Below, piece by piece: positions 25,395 through 34,695 of a stretch of 64,000 nucleotides of DNA; the stretch's first letter is position 1; each line of letters begins with the position of its first letter. Source of the stretch: Bacteroidales bacterium UBA3844 (GTDB taxonomy: Bacteria; Bacteroidota; Bacteroidia; Bacteroidales; Paludibacteraceae); NCBI GenBank assembly GCA_002392915.1, contig DGHQ01000033.1, forward strand, positions 58,863 to 122,862. The letters are read 5' to 3'. Under the pieces are notes generated by a model that made no database searches, had not been told where the DNA came from, and worked only from the letters and a program-made list of their open reading frames with translations. The position numbers and the translations under genes were made by a program.

Positions 25395-28073
25395 ATGAGT
25401 AGAGAAGACGAAAACATAGACGACCTAGAATCGATGAATGACGACGAGAATCTTGGCCATTCCAGCTATGTGGTGACCGATATGAACAGTGAGGATGCTC
25501 GTCTGCATCTTGGCGGTATGTATCAGCAATGGTTCTTGGATTATGCCTCGTATGTGATCACCGATCGTGCCATTCCATATATAGAAGATGGATTCAAGCC
25601 TGTGCAGCGACGCATCTTGCATACTATGAAGACAATTCATGATGGCCGTTACAATAAGGTGGCTAACATTGTGGGTCAGGCTATGCAGTATCACCCTCAT
25701 GGTGACGCGTCTATCTATGGAGCTCTTGTTGAACTGGGACAGAAAGATCTTCTTATCGATGCTCAGGGAAACTGGGGTAATATACTTACTGGAGACGATG
25801 CCGCTGCTCCACGTTACATTGAGGCCCGTCTGTCGAAATTTGCTCTTGATGTGGTGTTCTGTCCGCAGATCACAGAATGGAAAAAATCTTACGACGGAAG
25901 AAAGAACGAACCTATAACCTTGCCTGTCAAATTCCCTCTACTCTTGGCACAAGGTGCAACAGGTATCGCAGTCACGTTGAAGACGGAGATTATGCCACAC
26001 AATTTCAACGAGATTTTGGATGCAGCAATCGCTTACCTAAAGGGAGAGGAATTCACTTTGTATCCAGATTTTCCAACTGGCGGTATGTGTGATGTCCAGA
26101 GATATAATGATGGAGAACGTGGCGGTGTGCTTCGTGTGAGAAGCCATATCAGCAAACTTGATAATAAGACTTTGGTGATCACAGACCTTCCGTATGGTAT
26201 GAAGACGGAAGAGCTGAAGGAGAAGATCATCGCAGCAAATGAAAAGGGAAAAATCAGCATCAAGAATATTGTAGACGAGACATCTTCAGAGGTGAAGATT
26301 ATTCTCCATCTGTCTGACAAGACCAGCTCCGACAAGATGATCGATGCTTTGTATGCGTTGAATATTTGTGAGAAGAGAATCTCTCCATATTGCAGCGTCA
26401 TCAAGAATAAAAAACCAATATTCACAAACGTATCCGAACTGCTTAAATTCTCCGCTGACCATACGAAGGAATTGCTTCGTAAGGAATTGGAATATGAAAA
26501 GGGGGAATTGTTGGAGAAACTTCATTTCTGCTCACTGGAGAAGATTTTCATCGAAAACCGTATCTATAAGGACAAGGATTTTGAAAATGCAAAGGATATG
26601 GATGCCGCTGTGGCTCATGTCGACAAACGTCTGAAACCATTTGTGGCTGATTTCGTGCGTGAGGTGACACGTGAGGATATCTTGAGACTGATGGAGATCA
26701 AGATGCGCAGAATCCTGAAGTTTAGTTCCGACGATGCTGATAAAATTATTTTTGAGATCAAAGACCAGATTGCCAAGATTGACAACAATCTAAAGAATCT
26801 TGTGGAATACACAATCAACTGGTTTGCTACGCTTAAGGAGAAATATGGCGCTGATCACCCTCGTAAGACAGAGATCCGAGTGTTCGACACGGTGGCAGCG
26901 GCGAAGGTTGTGGAGGCAAACGAGAAACTGTATGTCAACAGAGATGAAGGCTTCGTCGGTTTTGGATTGAAGAAAGGCGAGGCGGAATATGTATGTCCAT
27001 GTTCGGAAATTGACGATGTGCTTGTCATCTTTAAGGACGGCAAATACAAGATCATCAAGGTGAAGCCGAAGGAGTATGTCGGCAAGAACATCCTTTATGT
27101 CAATGTGTTCAAGAAAAACGACAAACGTATGGTTTACAATGTCGTCTACAGAAATGGAAAACTTGGACCGACTTATATGAAACGATTCTCTATCACCGGC
27201 GTCACTCGTGACAAAGATTATGATATCACCCAAGGTGAGACGGGATCTAAGATCCTTTATTTCTCAGCAAACAAGAATGCGGAGGCCGAGGTGATCCACG
27301 TCAAACTGAAACCGAAATTGCGTCTGAAGGTGGCAGCTATGGACAGAAATTTCGCCGACATAGCAATCAAGGGCCGTGCGTCATTGGGAAAAATGCTGAC
27401 GAAGAATGAAATCCTGTCGATCACAATGAAGTCGCGAGGTTCCAGCACAATGGGTGGTCGAAATGTGTGGTTTGACACTGATATCCTTCGTATCAACTAC
27501 GATTCACACGGCACTTATCTTGGAGAATTCTTGTCGGAAGACAAAATCCTCGTTGTCACAAAGAGCGGAGAATACTATATGACTGGATTTGAAGACACAT
27601 TGCATTTCCCTGAGGATGTGATGTTTGTTGAGAAATTGAATCCGGATAAAGTTTGGACGGTATGTTTGTATGACGCAAACGAGAAGTATGCATATATCAA
27701 ACGATTTGTGTTTGATGTCACTGCTAAGCCTACATCGTTCATCGGAGACAACCCTAACAGTAAAATTCTGCTTATCACGTCCACCGTCTACCCTCATTTG
27801 AAGGTGTTTTTTGGAGGAAATGATTCGCAACGCGCTCCAATGGAGATAGATTTCGGAGTGGATGAGTTTATTGCTGTGAAGGGAGTAAAAGCAAAAGGTA
27901 AGAGAATCCATCCGTCTTGGGTTGTCGGTGAGGTCGTGGAACTAGAACCGACAAAAGTTCCAGATCCGGAGCCAGAGGAGGAAGAGCCAGAAACTTCTAC
28001 AGACGACACAGATGATAATGATGATAATTCAAATTTGCCGACTGATGAAAATGGTCAGTTGACATTGTTCTAA
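25395..28073 (+). CDS. parC: DNA gyrase/topoisomerase IV subunit A (ParC-like)
   Basis: From ATG 25395 it has 892 residues; the TTG start that extends it by three codons is unlikely. The cleavage domain begins with YASYVITDRAIPYIEDGFKPVQRRILHTM and contains GDASIYGALVEL and PRYIEARLSKF with the catalytic Tyr. A coiled section and a C-terminal pinwheel of blades follow. The canonical GyrA-box is not clear (GRASLGKM is the best match), which together with the acidic C-terminal tail (about 850-890, rich in Asp/Glu/Pro) suggests ParC rather than GyrA. The ParE partner is not nearby. The TonB-C protein gene starts 5 bases later. Confidence 0.88.
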   Translation: MSREDENIDDLESMNDDENLGHSSYVVTDMNSEDARLHLGGMYQQWFLDYASYVITDRAIPYIEDGFKPVQRRILHTMKTIHDGRYNKVANIVGQAMQYHPHGDASIYGALVELGQKDLLIDAQGNWGNILTGDDAAAPRYIEARLSKFALDVVFCPQITEWKKSYDGRKNEPITLPVKFPLLLAQGATGIAVTLKTEIMPHNFNEILDAAIAYLKGEEFTLYPDFPTGGMCDVQRYNDGERGGVLRVRSHISKLDNKTLVITDLPYGMKTEELKEKIIAANEKGKISIKNIVDETSSEVKIILHLSDKTSSDKMIDALYALNICEKRISPYCSVIKNKKPIFTNVSELLKFSADHTKELLRKELEYEKGELLEKLHFCSLEKIFIENRIYKDKDFENAKDMDAAVAHVDKRLKPFVADFVREVTREDILRLMEIKMRRILKFSSDDADKIIFEIKDQIAKIDNNLKNLVEYTINWFATLKEKYGADHPRKTEIRVFDTVAAAKVVEANEKLYVNRDEGFVGFGLKKGEAEYVCPCSEIDDVLVIFKDGKYKIIKVKPKEYVGKNILYVNVFKKNDKRMVYNVVYRNGKLGPTYMKRFSITGVTRDKDYDITQGETGSKILYFSANKNAEAEVIHVKLKPKLRLKVAAMDRNFADIAIKGRASLGKMLTKNEILSITMKSRGSSTMGGRNVWFDTDILRINYDSHGTYLGEFLSEDKILVVTKSGEYYMTGFEDTLHFPEDVMFVEKLNPDKVWTVCLYDANEKYAYIKRFVFDVTAKPTSFIGDNPNSKILLITSTVYPHLKVFFGGNDSQRAPMEIDFGVDEFIAVKGVKAKGKRIHPSWVVGEVVELEPTKVPDPEPEEEEPETSTDDTDDNDDNSNLPTDENGQLTLF

Positions 28074-28078
28074 AGATA

Positions 28079-28741
28079 ATGAAGATGAATAAACAAAGTA
28101 AAATAAAAAGAATTTGCGCATTGCTGATTGCTACAATGTTCTCATTTGTAGCGTATGCGCAAGATGAATATAGCGATGGCAGTGGCGATTACACTGAAGA
28201 CTACAGCGACTACAGTGATGACGGAAGTGCTGGTGGTGGCGGTGAAGAGGTTCCTGACCGTTATGGACGATTTGTCAATCTGTATCCGGGATGTGAGGAT
28301 AACGAGCCTTCCGAAATATACGATGCTCAGAAGAAGAAGCCAGGCCTGATTCTTCCTATTTTCCCAGGTGGAGGAGAGGTGGAGTTCTCACGTTATGTGT
28401 TCCATCACCAGCAGGGTATTGAAGTCGTCGACTCTGTAGCTCCAGGAAAAGGTCCAGACGGTGGCGATTTGCAGTATCTTCTTCGTGGCACTGTGCTTGT
28501 GAGAGTCACAATCGACCGTTGTGGAAAGGCTGTCAATCCAGAGATCATAAAGGGAGTGTGTGAAGAATACGATACTGAGGCACTTGAGATTATGAGTGAT
28601 CTGCCAATATTCAAACCCGGAGAACTTGACGGCATCCGTGTGAAGGTGGCTTTGTCCGTCCCTGTATATTACACACGTAAACATCCGAAGCCAAAGCGTC
28701 CGGAGGATGAGTACTACTACGACGACACATATGGCTATTGA
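28079..28741 (+). CDS. TonB C-terminal domain protein
   Basis: A 220-residue exported protein (signal peptide ending VAYAQ). After it is a Tyr/Asp/Ser-rich low-complexity segment (DEYSDGSGDYTEDYSDYS) and a Pro/Gly-rich part. The last 80 residues are a TonB_C-like fold: GTVLVRVTIDRCGKAVNPEIIKG and IMSDLPIFKPGELDGIRVKVALSVPVYY. Because it carries a cleavable signal peptide rather than a membrane anchor, it is unlikely to be a standard TonB and may be a periplasmic mimic. It lies between parC and radA with 5 and 3 base gaps, an unusual setting. Confidence 0.75.
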   Translation: MKMNKQSKIKRICALLIATMFSFVAYAQDEYSDGSGDYTEDYSDYSDDGSAGGGGEEVPDRYGRFVNLYPGCEDNEPSEIYDAQKKKPGLILPIFPGGGEVEFSRYVFHHQQGIEVVDSVAPGKGPDGGDLQYLLRGTVLVRVTIDRCGKAVNPEIIKGVCEEYDTEALEIMSDLPIFKPGELDGIRVKVALSVPVYYTRKHPKPKRPEDEYYYDDTYGY

Positions 28742-28744
28742 TCC

Positions 28745-30124
28745 ATGGCTAAGTTAAAAAGCGTTTTTTTCTGTCAAAACTGTGGCAACGAGTCGAGCAA
28801 ATGGCTTGGCAAATGTCCAGCGTGTGGAGAATGGAACACCTTCGTTGAAGAGGTGGTGAATAAAGCCCCCGCGTCTTCTTCTATAAAGAAAGGAGTGTCG
28901 ATCGTGTCTGCTAGCGACGAGCGTACACGCCCAGTGTTGATTGAAAATATAGAGGTGACGCAGGAGGTCCGATTCGACACCAGGTGTGCCGAGTTCAACC
29001 GTGTGCTTGGCGGTGGACTTGTGCCTGGATCCATGGTGCTGATCGGTGGAGAACCCGGTATCGGAAAAAGTACGCTGGTGCTTCAGGTGGTGCTGAATAT
29101 AGAGGGGAAGAAGACATTGTATGTGTCGGGAGAGGAGAGCTTGAACCAGTTGAAGATGCGTGCCGAACGACTTGGAACGTATGCCAACAAACAGTGCTAT
29201 TTTGTCAGCGACAACTCTCTTGAAAGAATTTTCACACATATAAAGAATGTCCAGCCGGAATTGCTGATTATTGATTCCATCCAGACCATAGAGACGGAAT
29301 TGGTGGAGAGCGCGGCAGGCAGTGTCTCGCAGGTCAGAGAGTGTGCGGCTCAGATTTTGCGTTATGCTAAGGAAAGCAATACACCTGTTTTGATGATTGG
29401 CCATATCACGAAAGACGGTACGATAGCCGGACCAAAGATTCTGGAGCATATTGTCGACACGGTGATCCAGTTTGAGGGTGACCAACATTATATGTATCGT
29501 ATCTTGCGTGCGATAAAGAACAGGTTTGGAAGCACATCCGAGATCGGAATTTTTGAGATGCAGCACAGTGGATTGAGAGAAGTGTCAAACCCATCAGAGA
29601 TGCTTTTGTCTCATAATAATCTTGGTCTTAGCGGAACTGCAATCGGAGCGATGATAGAAGGAATCAGACCATTGCTGATAGAGGTGCAGGCATTGGTGAG
29701 CACGGCAGCCTATGGTACACCGCAGAGATCGGCAACAGGTTTTGATGCGCGTCGATTGAACATGCTTCTGGCAGTGTTGGAGAAGAGAGTAGGGTTCAAA
29801 CTGTCGCAGAAAGATGTCTTTTTGAATATAGCAGGAGGATTGAAGGTCAGTGATCCAGCGTTGGATTTGGCGGTGATCAGCGCGATCCTCTCGTCGAACA
29901 TGGATATAGCGGTAGATCCGAGTGTCTGCTTGGCAGGAGAGATTGGATTGTCGGGAGAGATCCGTCCGATCAACAGAATAGAACAACGAATTTTGGAGGC
30001 GGAGAAATTAGGATTTAAGAAAATAGTGATTCCTAAATTTAAAAACATAGATTTGACCGGACGACAGATACAAGTTTTGACGGCGGAAAAAGTGGAAGAC
30101 GCATTCAAGATATTGTTTGCATGA
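28745..30124 (+). CDS. radA: DNA repair protein RadA
   Basis: A 459-residue RecA-like ATPase that speeds branch migration in recombination repair. It has the N-terminal zinc finger C10-C13...C24-C27 (CQNCG, CPACGEW), Walker A GEPGIGKST (102-110), the RadA-specific KNRFG motif (258-262) and a C-terminal Lon-protease-like domain (from about 345, without protease activity expected). Standard length. It is the last gene of the parC transcript, ending in a strong terminator. Confidence 0.97.
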   Translation: MAKLKSVFFCQNCGNESSKWLGKCPACGEWNTFVEEVVNKAPASSSIKKGVSIVSASDERTRPVLIENIEVTQEVRFDTRCAEFNRVLGGGLVPGSMVLIGGEPGIGKSTLVLQVVLNIEGKKTLYVSGEESLNQLKMRAERLGTYANKQCYFVSDNSLERIFTHIKNVQPELLIIDSIQTIETELVESAAGSVSQVRECAAQILRYAKESNTPVLMIGHITKDGTIAGPKILEHIVDTVIQFEGDQHYMYRILRAIKNRFGSTSEIGIFEMQHSGLREVSNPSEMLLSHNNLGLSGTAIGAMIEGIRPLLIEVQALVSTAAYGTPQRSATGFDARRLNMLLAVLEKRVGFKLSQKDVFLNIAGGLKVSDPALDLAVISAILSSNMDIAVDPSVCLAGEIGLSGEIRPINRIEQRILEAEKLGFKKIVIPKFKNIDLTGRQIQVLTAEKVEDAFKILFA

Positions 30125-30129
30125 TGTAG

Positions 30130-30158
30130 AGACGGGAGACCATCCCGTCTTTTTTTTA
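30130..30158 (+). terminator. Terminator after radA
   Basis: AGACGGGA/TCCCGTCT perfect 8-base stem followed by eight T residues, 6 bases after the radA stop. Confidence 0.9.
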
Positions 30159-30236
30159 TTTTAGTTTTTATAAGATTATATATGTGTTTGAAAAAATCAT
30201 TATCTTTATCCCATTAACCGAAAAAACAAAAGGATT

Positions 30237-30824
30237 ATGAATAAATGGATTTTGATGGCTGCAAGTTTGTTGTGCCTTACACCTGCTTGTAGCGACGACG
30301 ATAATGATGATTCTATCGCAAACCCAGAGGCCAAGAAGGCAGCCTCACTGATCAATGATATACGAAAGAATCCGTCGGCTTATTCTTCACAGATGGGGGT
30401 CAACCTGTCTGAAGTCTCTGCACGTACGGCGTTGACTTGGAATGATGCGTTGGCTAAAGTAGCTCAGGCAAAGGCAGAAGATATGGCAAACAGAAATTAT
30501 TTCAGCCACGTCGACCTTGATGGATATGGAGTGAACTACTTTATCTATAAGGCTGGTTATGAGATTCCTGCAAGTTGGTATTCCGACAAAAGCAGCAACT
30601 ATTTTGAGAACATAGCGGCAGGCAATGCTACAGCAGATGCTATGGTCAAACAACTGGTCTACGATGGAGGCAGAGACAATTCGTCGGCAGGGCATCGGTC
30701 TTCATTGCTTGGCATTTCAGATTGGAACAGCACATGTACGGACATCGGAATTGGTTATGCCTACAATGCCGACTCCAAATACAAGCATTATTGGAGTGTC
30801 ATTATTGCCAAGCATGGGTATTAA
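30237..30824 (+). CDS. CAP/SCP-domain lipoprotein
   Basis: A 195-residue lipoprotein (lipobox LTPAC, then SDDDNDD, an acidic surface-export-like start). The rest is a CAP (SCP/PR1-like) domain: KAASLINDIRKNPSAYSS, LTWNDALAKVAQAKAEDMANRNYFSH, FENIAAGN, SAGHRSSLLG and IGYAYNADSKYKHYWSVI. The His and Glu residues of the CAP cavity (NYFSH, ENIA, AGHR) are present. Role unknown in bacteria. Single gene; it is the last core-like gene before the accessory island. Confidence 0.85.
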   Translation: MNKWILMAASLLCLTPACSDDDNDDSIANPEAKKAASLINDIRKNPSAYSSQMGVNLSEVSARTALTWNDALAKVAQAKAEDMANRNYFSHVDLDGYGVNYFIYKAGYEIPASWYSDKSSNYFENIAAGNATADAMVKQLVYDGGRDNSSAGHRSSLLGISDWNSTCTDIGIGYAYNADSKYKHYWSVIIAKHGY

Positions 30825-30960
30825 GACGAAAGGCGAAGGGCGAAAGACGAAGGGCGAAAGTCAAATATGACAATAGTAAGAAGACGGGAATAATCTCGTC
30901 TTCTTTTGATTTAAATGCAGAAAAATGCAACTGTTTTGTAGTTGCATGAAGAAAAAATCG

Positions 30961-30968
30961 TATATTTG
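30961..30968 (+). promoter_or_regulatory. -7 box of hicAB
   Basis: TATATTTG, 28 bases before the hicA start at 30997; transcription would begin near 30975. Confidence 0.6.
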
Positions 30969-30996
30969 CATGTGTAGGATTAATAATAGTATTTTT

Positions 30997-31263
30997 ATGA
31001 GTAAAAATGAAAAGCTAATAGAAAGATTCAGACAAATTCCTAGAGATTTTACATTTGAAGAGTTGGAGAAACTTTTAGCTATTTTTGGCTATGTCAGATG
31101 TAATAAAGGCAAAACTTCTGGTTCGAGGGTTCTCTTTGAACATAAAAGTCAGAACAATATATTGATTCATAAGCCACATCCGGGAAATGTAGTCAAAGGG
31201 TATGCGTTAAGGATAATCTATGATGCATTAGTTGCAGCTGGTTATATAAAAAATAAAAATTAG
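30997..31263 (+). CDS. hicA: HicA-family toxin
   Basis: An 88-residue small protein from ATG 30997 (the open frame extends further up but lies upstream of the promoter). It looks like the HicA mRNA-interferase family: MSKNEKLIERFRQIPRDFTFEELEKLLAIFGY, KGKTSGSRVLFEHK, ILIHKPHPGN. The His of the classic GSHH motif is here Arg (SGSR), as I recall for many Bacteroidales relatives, so the active-site details are uncertain. The HicB-type antitoxin starts 5 bases later, completing a toxin-antitoxin pair. Confidence 0.85.
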   Translation: MSKNEKLIERFRQIPRDFTFEELEKLLAIFGYVRCNKGKTSGSRVLFEHKSQNNILIHKPHPGNVVKGYALRIIYDALVAAGYIKNKN

Positions 31264-31268
31264 GAAGT

Positions 31269-31607
31269 ATGAACACAATGAGTTATAAAGGTTATATCGG
31301 TAGTGTCGCATTTAGTGAGGAAGACGATATCTTATTTGGTAAGATAGAGGGAATTGGAAGTGTTGTCACTTACGAAGGGAAAAGTGTTTTAGAATTGAAG
31401 ACGGCTTTTCATGAAGCTGTGGATGACTACCTTGCGTTTTGTGAGGAAAAGGGAATCGAACCACAAAAAAGCTACAGCGGTTCTTTGAATGTAAGGCTCA
31501 CGCCGAGCATTCATAGTCAAGTGGCGACATTGGCAAAAAAGGCAGGCATTTCTATAAACGCATTTATTCGAGAAGCTGTGGAAAGCAAAGTGGCTGCGAT
31601 GATGTGA
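31269..31607 (+). CDS. hicB: HicB-family antitoxin
   Basis: A 112-residue protein with the HicB partial RNase H-like fold (YKGYIGSVAFSEEDDILFGKIEGIGSVVTYEG) and a C-terminal ribbon-helix-helix domain (SLNVRLTPSIHSQVATLAKKAGISINAFIREAV) that should bind the hic promoter and repress it. It follows hicA by 5 bases. It marks the start of the accessory island. Confidence 0.88.
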   Translation: MNTMSYKGYIGSVAFSEEDDILFGKIEGIGSVVTYEGKSVLELKTAFHEAVDDYLAFCEEKGIEPQKSYSGSLNVRLTPSIHSQVATLAKKAGISINAFIREAVESKVAAMM

Positions 31608-31792
31608 AATGATGGGAAACATAGGTAGTTCAATCGTTGTAGGAAAATGAATTTGTGAGTAACCTCAAATTCATTTTGTTTTTTAAGAAGTAAAAAGGTA
31701 TTTTTGTAATGATATTTCTTGCATAGACCTTATGGTGGAAGGAAATATCAGTGACATATTTTGAAAGGCGTTTATTTGCGCTTTGTCTTTTG

Positions 31793-32016
31793 GCAACTGA
31801 AAACTTCGCAACTTTTCGATCAAAGTCAAAGATAAAAGCAATGATAGATGTCTACGGTGGGTGTATTTACTCTCATTGTGCTTTGGTATGAATCATGGCA
31901 CATGGGGTTATATACTTATGCGTGGGCTTCTGCGTTGCTCGTCTATACTTTGATCGGGTAATGCGAAGACCTTCAGTTGCGTGGACGAGTAAATGAGATC
32001 TCCCACGCTTTTTTTG
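31793..32016 (+). ncRNA. Candidate structured RNA with switch-like pairing
   Basis: In the gap between hicB and the HTH gene. Arms 31793-31826 and 31947-31980 are imperfectly complementary over 34 bases (GCAACTGAA, CTTCGCA and CGATCAAAGT all recur as reverse complements). A competing fold is GCGTGGG (31920-31926) with CCCACGC (32002-32008) plus CTCGTC (31938-31943) with GACGAG (31984-31989), followed by seven T residues, i.e. a terminator-like end. The two folds cannot both form without a pseudoknot. No reading frame. RNA nature is inferred from structure only. Confidence 0.5.
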
Positions 32017-32063
32017 TTTTTATTGTTCGAATTGGGAGATTCGAAGTGTTATGCATTGGACTT

Positions 32064-32279
32064 ATGATACATGTAGGTCAGATAATAAAAGACTATGTGG
32101 AAAATAATACAGAATTGACGGTGGTTGCATTCGCAAAACTTTTGAATTGCGACAGGACAAACATATATAAGATATATAGTCGATCCAGCATAGATACAGA
32201 TTTGCTTTTGCGTATAAATTCCGTACTTTCTCATGATTTTTTCAGTGACATTTCAAAAATGGCAAAGGAAAAGGATTGA
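32064..32279 (+). CDS. Small HTH regulator
   Basis: A 71-residue protein from ATG 32064; the open frame begins earlier but the upstream part overlaps the candidate RNA terminator. The sequence VGQIIKDYVENN, FAKLLNCDRTNIYKIYSR and DLLLRINSVL reads as a helix-turn-helix of the XRE-like kind frequent in Bacteroidota. It may regulate the KAP gene downstream. Partner and operator unknown. Confidence 0.75.
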   Translation: MIHVGQIIKDYVENNTELTVVAFAKLLNCDRTNIYKIYSRSSIDTDLLLRINSVLSHDFFSDISKMAKEKD

Positions 32280-32343
32280 GATAAAACAATAAATGCTTGG
32301 AGAATGTTTGAATTTATGTTTTAAATCAGAGAACCATATTTGG

Positions 32344-32383
32344 GTGTGGCTGATGTTTCTACATGTGGAAATATCAGCCACAC
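32344..32383. other. Long perfect hairpin
   Basis: GTGTGGCTGAT pairs with ATCAGCCACAC (11 bp), then TTTC with GAAA inside, loop about 8 bases. There is no T-run after it, so it is not a simple terminator. It lies between the HTH gene and the small 45-residue gene. Confidence 0.55.
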
Positions 32384-32495
32384 AATCCTTTCGTGTTGAT
32401 TTTATTTTCGATTTAATTTTACGGATGACAAGCAAAAGGATTTGTTGGAGATGCCGAAAGCCAAAAAGTGGAGGCGAAACTTAAATTTAAATATT

Positions 32496-32633
32496 ATGTA
32501 TCAGCTAAATTTTCCGAACGGGAATGTTCAAACGTATGCATCAGAAGGAGAGTTACGAAATGCAGCCAGATTATTAGGAGGAGAAGCGAAAATGATCAGC
32601 TCAAAAGTTTATGCTTTTGTTCCTAAAAAGTAG
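32496..32633 (+). CDS. 45-residue hypothetical protein
   Basis: Starts at ATG 32496 and reads MYQLNFPNGNVQTYASEGEL then ...LLGGEAKMISSKVYAFVPKK, a compact beta-rich small protein with mostly balanced composition. No known family. A terminator follows 11 bases after the stop. It is too short to be certain; the spacing with the HTH gene and terminator suggests a real small gene. Confidence 0.45.
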   Translation: MYQLNFPNGNVQTYASEGELRNAARLLGGEAKMISSKVYAFVPKK

Positions 32634-32644
32634 AAGAAAATAGG

Positions 32645-32672
32645 GGCCGGCAAAATGTCGGTCTCTTTATAT
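32645..32672 (+). terminator. Terminator after the small gene
   Basis: GGCCGGC/GTCGGTC stem with two G-T pairs and an AAAAT loop, followed by a T-rich stretch. KAP starts only 34 bases later and no good -7 box is visible, so read-through may feed it. Confidence 0.6.
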
Positions 32673-32705
32673 TTTTCATGATACATTAAAATAAATTCTT
32701 AGAGT

Positions 32706-34676
32706 ATGACGAATAGGACAACAATAACAGATATTCCCAGAAAGGCGACGGAAGAAGATAAATTTGGGTTGAACGCTTATGAGAAAGGTTTGGAACTTTT
32801 TCTGAGAGGGTCTGAGACACCTATAACTATTGCTTTGCAGGGGGAATGGGGAAGCGGAAAGACTTCGCTAATGAATGTGCTGCAGGCTAATCTTTGTGGT
32901 GATTCAGAGGGTAAAACAGGAGAATATTTTCCAGTGTGGATAAACACTTGGGAGTTCTCGTTGATGCGAGATCCGTCGGAAGCGTTGAAGCAGATTCTTT
33001 TGAAGATGACAAAAGAGGTTATGGCTTGTTGCTCAACAAAAAACAAAGAAGTTGCAAAGTCATTAATAAAAGGAATATGGGGATTAGGAACAACTGTTGT
33101 TAAATCAGTTGCAAACACTTATTTGGATGGAGCAGGGGATAAAATCGAGGAATTTCTAACAGAAAATGTTGAAAATGGAATAGCTGATTTGCGTAATGCA
33201 TTACAATCTCAAATTAATGAAAGCTTAGGTGAGCATCCTGAAAAAAAAGGATTCATTTTTTTTGTTGATGATTTAGATCGTATAGATCCTCCTGTGGCTG
33301 TAGAATTGCTTGAACTTTTGAAAAATATTTTTACGTTAGAGAATTGCATTTTCGTTCTGGCAATTGATTATGATGTTGTCATCAAGGGGCTTAAACCGAA
33401 ATTCGGTGATATGAACAATAATAATGAACGTGAGTTTAGATCTTTTTTTGATAAGATTATTCAAGTTCCATTTTCGATGCCTGTCGCTCAGTATCAAACA
33501 AGAGATTATTTTATTGGAGAATTGAAAAGAATTGGGGTAATTAGTTCTCAGAATGAAAAAAACGATGTTTTACTCAAGAATATAGAGAATGTAGAAAAGT
33601 GGACTATTGGCTCTAATCCTCGTTCAATGAAGAGATTTTTGAACACATTGTCTTTGATTAGTTGTATCGGAAAGGCTCGTCTTTCGGTTGATGACAAAAA
33701 TGTTCAGTGCGAAGAAGAGTCGGACACTGCGATTTCAACGTTGTTAAATGTCGCAATTGTTGGATTACAAGTAGCATTTCCTGTGGTATATCAAATGTTA
33801 TGTGTCGAGCCTGGCTTTACTCTTTGGGATGAAACAGTAGCTGCTAAGATGAATGTGCCTCGGATTGACCATGATGTCGTTGATAGATTGAAAGAATTTA
33901 AGGAGTTTGACGAAGAATGGGAACAAGTGCTTTATCGACTTTGTTTGACCGACAAATACCTTCACAAAAATTCAATTAATCTTTCGAATCTCTTCAATAT
34001 GTTGCGTGATGAAATTTTGAGAAGTAAGGATGTAAATGATAGCCTCGGTGATAGTGGTGATTCTGAATCTTCAAAAGATGATTTGATTCTTGAACTCATT
34101 CATGAACAACTGAACAAGTCTTCGGTTACAGGTCTTATTGCTGGGGATTCAGCACCGTTGGAATATGATAAGTTATCACTTTTCAAATATGTCCATTTTA
34201 ATGTATGCGAGTATGTGAGAGCAAAATTCAAAAATATTACAGGTTTTGGAATGCCTCGTAAAAAATGTAGCGGTCAGATCATACCTCATTCAAAAGGATA
34301 TCCTACACTTTATTTAATGCAATGTGATATCGATAATGGATCAAAAATTCAGTATCGGTTTCGTATTTCTACAACACAAAAATCTTCGACAGATACTAAT
34401 GTGAATTCTGACATGCTCCAAGATATATCTCAATTTGATTGTGTGTATAAAGACTTGTTTAATGATTTTGAGAAGAAACAAAAGAAGCTTGAAAATTATG
34501 ATTGTTATCGTATGTGGGCAGAACAACATGCGAAGGAAGGAAGGGTGTGGTTTAAAATGAATTTTGATGTTACTTTTAATTCTCCTAATTCATTTAAGGA
34601 ACCTGAAACTATGAAAACAATACAAGAGGTTGCTGCTATATTTTTTGAATTTGTTTTCATGTTTGAAAAAGTATAA
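32706..34676 (+). CDS. KAP-family P-loop NTPase
   Basis: A 656-residue NTPase. Walker A is GEWGSGKT (46-53), Walker B FIFFVDDLDR (183-192), and the KAP signature NPRSMKRFLN lies near 309. Between the Walker motifs is the KAP insert, with one moderately hydrophobic segment (about 120-140) that might touch a membrane, but no clear transmembrane pair as in the classical members. Residues 350-656 form a C-terminal region I cannot assign. KAP proteins include PifA, which blocks phage T7 growth. The downstream gene (19 bases away) is probably its partner. A/T-rich relative to core genes. Function inferred, not shown. Confidence 0.82.
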   Translation: MTNRTTITDIPRKATEEDKFGLNAYEKGLELFLRGSETPITIALQGEWGSGKTSLMNVLQANLCGDSEGKTGEYFPVWINTWEFSLMRDPSEALKQILLKMTKEVMACCSTKNKEVAKSLIKGIWGLGTTVVKSVANTYLDGAGDKIEEFLTENVENGIADLRNALQSQINESLGEHPEKKGFIFFVDDLDRIDPPVAVELLELLKNIFTLENCIFVLAIDYDVVIKGLKPKFGDMNNNNEREFRSFFDKIIQVPFSMPVAQYQTRDYFIGELKRIGVISSQNEKNDVLLKNIENVEKWTIGSNPRSMKRFLNTLSLISCIGKARLSVDDKNVQCEEESDTAISTLLNVAIVGLQVAFPVVYQMLCVEPGFTLWDETVAAKMNVPRIDHDVVDRLKEFKEFDEEWEQVLYRLCLTDKYLHKNSINLSNLFNMLRDEILRSKDVNDSLGDSGDSESSKDDLILELIHEQLNKSSVTGLIAGDSAPLEYDKLSLFKYVHFNVCEYVRAKFKNITGFGMPRKKCSGQIIPHSKGYPTLYLMQCDIDNGSKIQYRFRISTTQKSSTDTNVNSDMLQDISQFDCVYKDLFNDFEKKQKKLENYDCYRMWAEQHAKEGRVWFKMNFDVTFNSPNSFKEPETMKTIQEVAAIFFEFVFMFEKV

Positions 34677-34695
34677 TGACTAATGGTATTTAATT

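Noticed and set aside
30925..30996. Upstream extension of hicA
   Set aside because: It precedes or overlaps the -7 box and the HicA family starts at MSKNEK.
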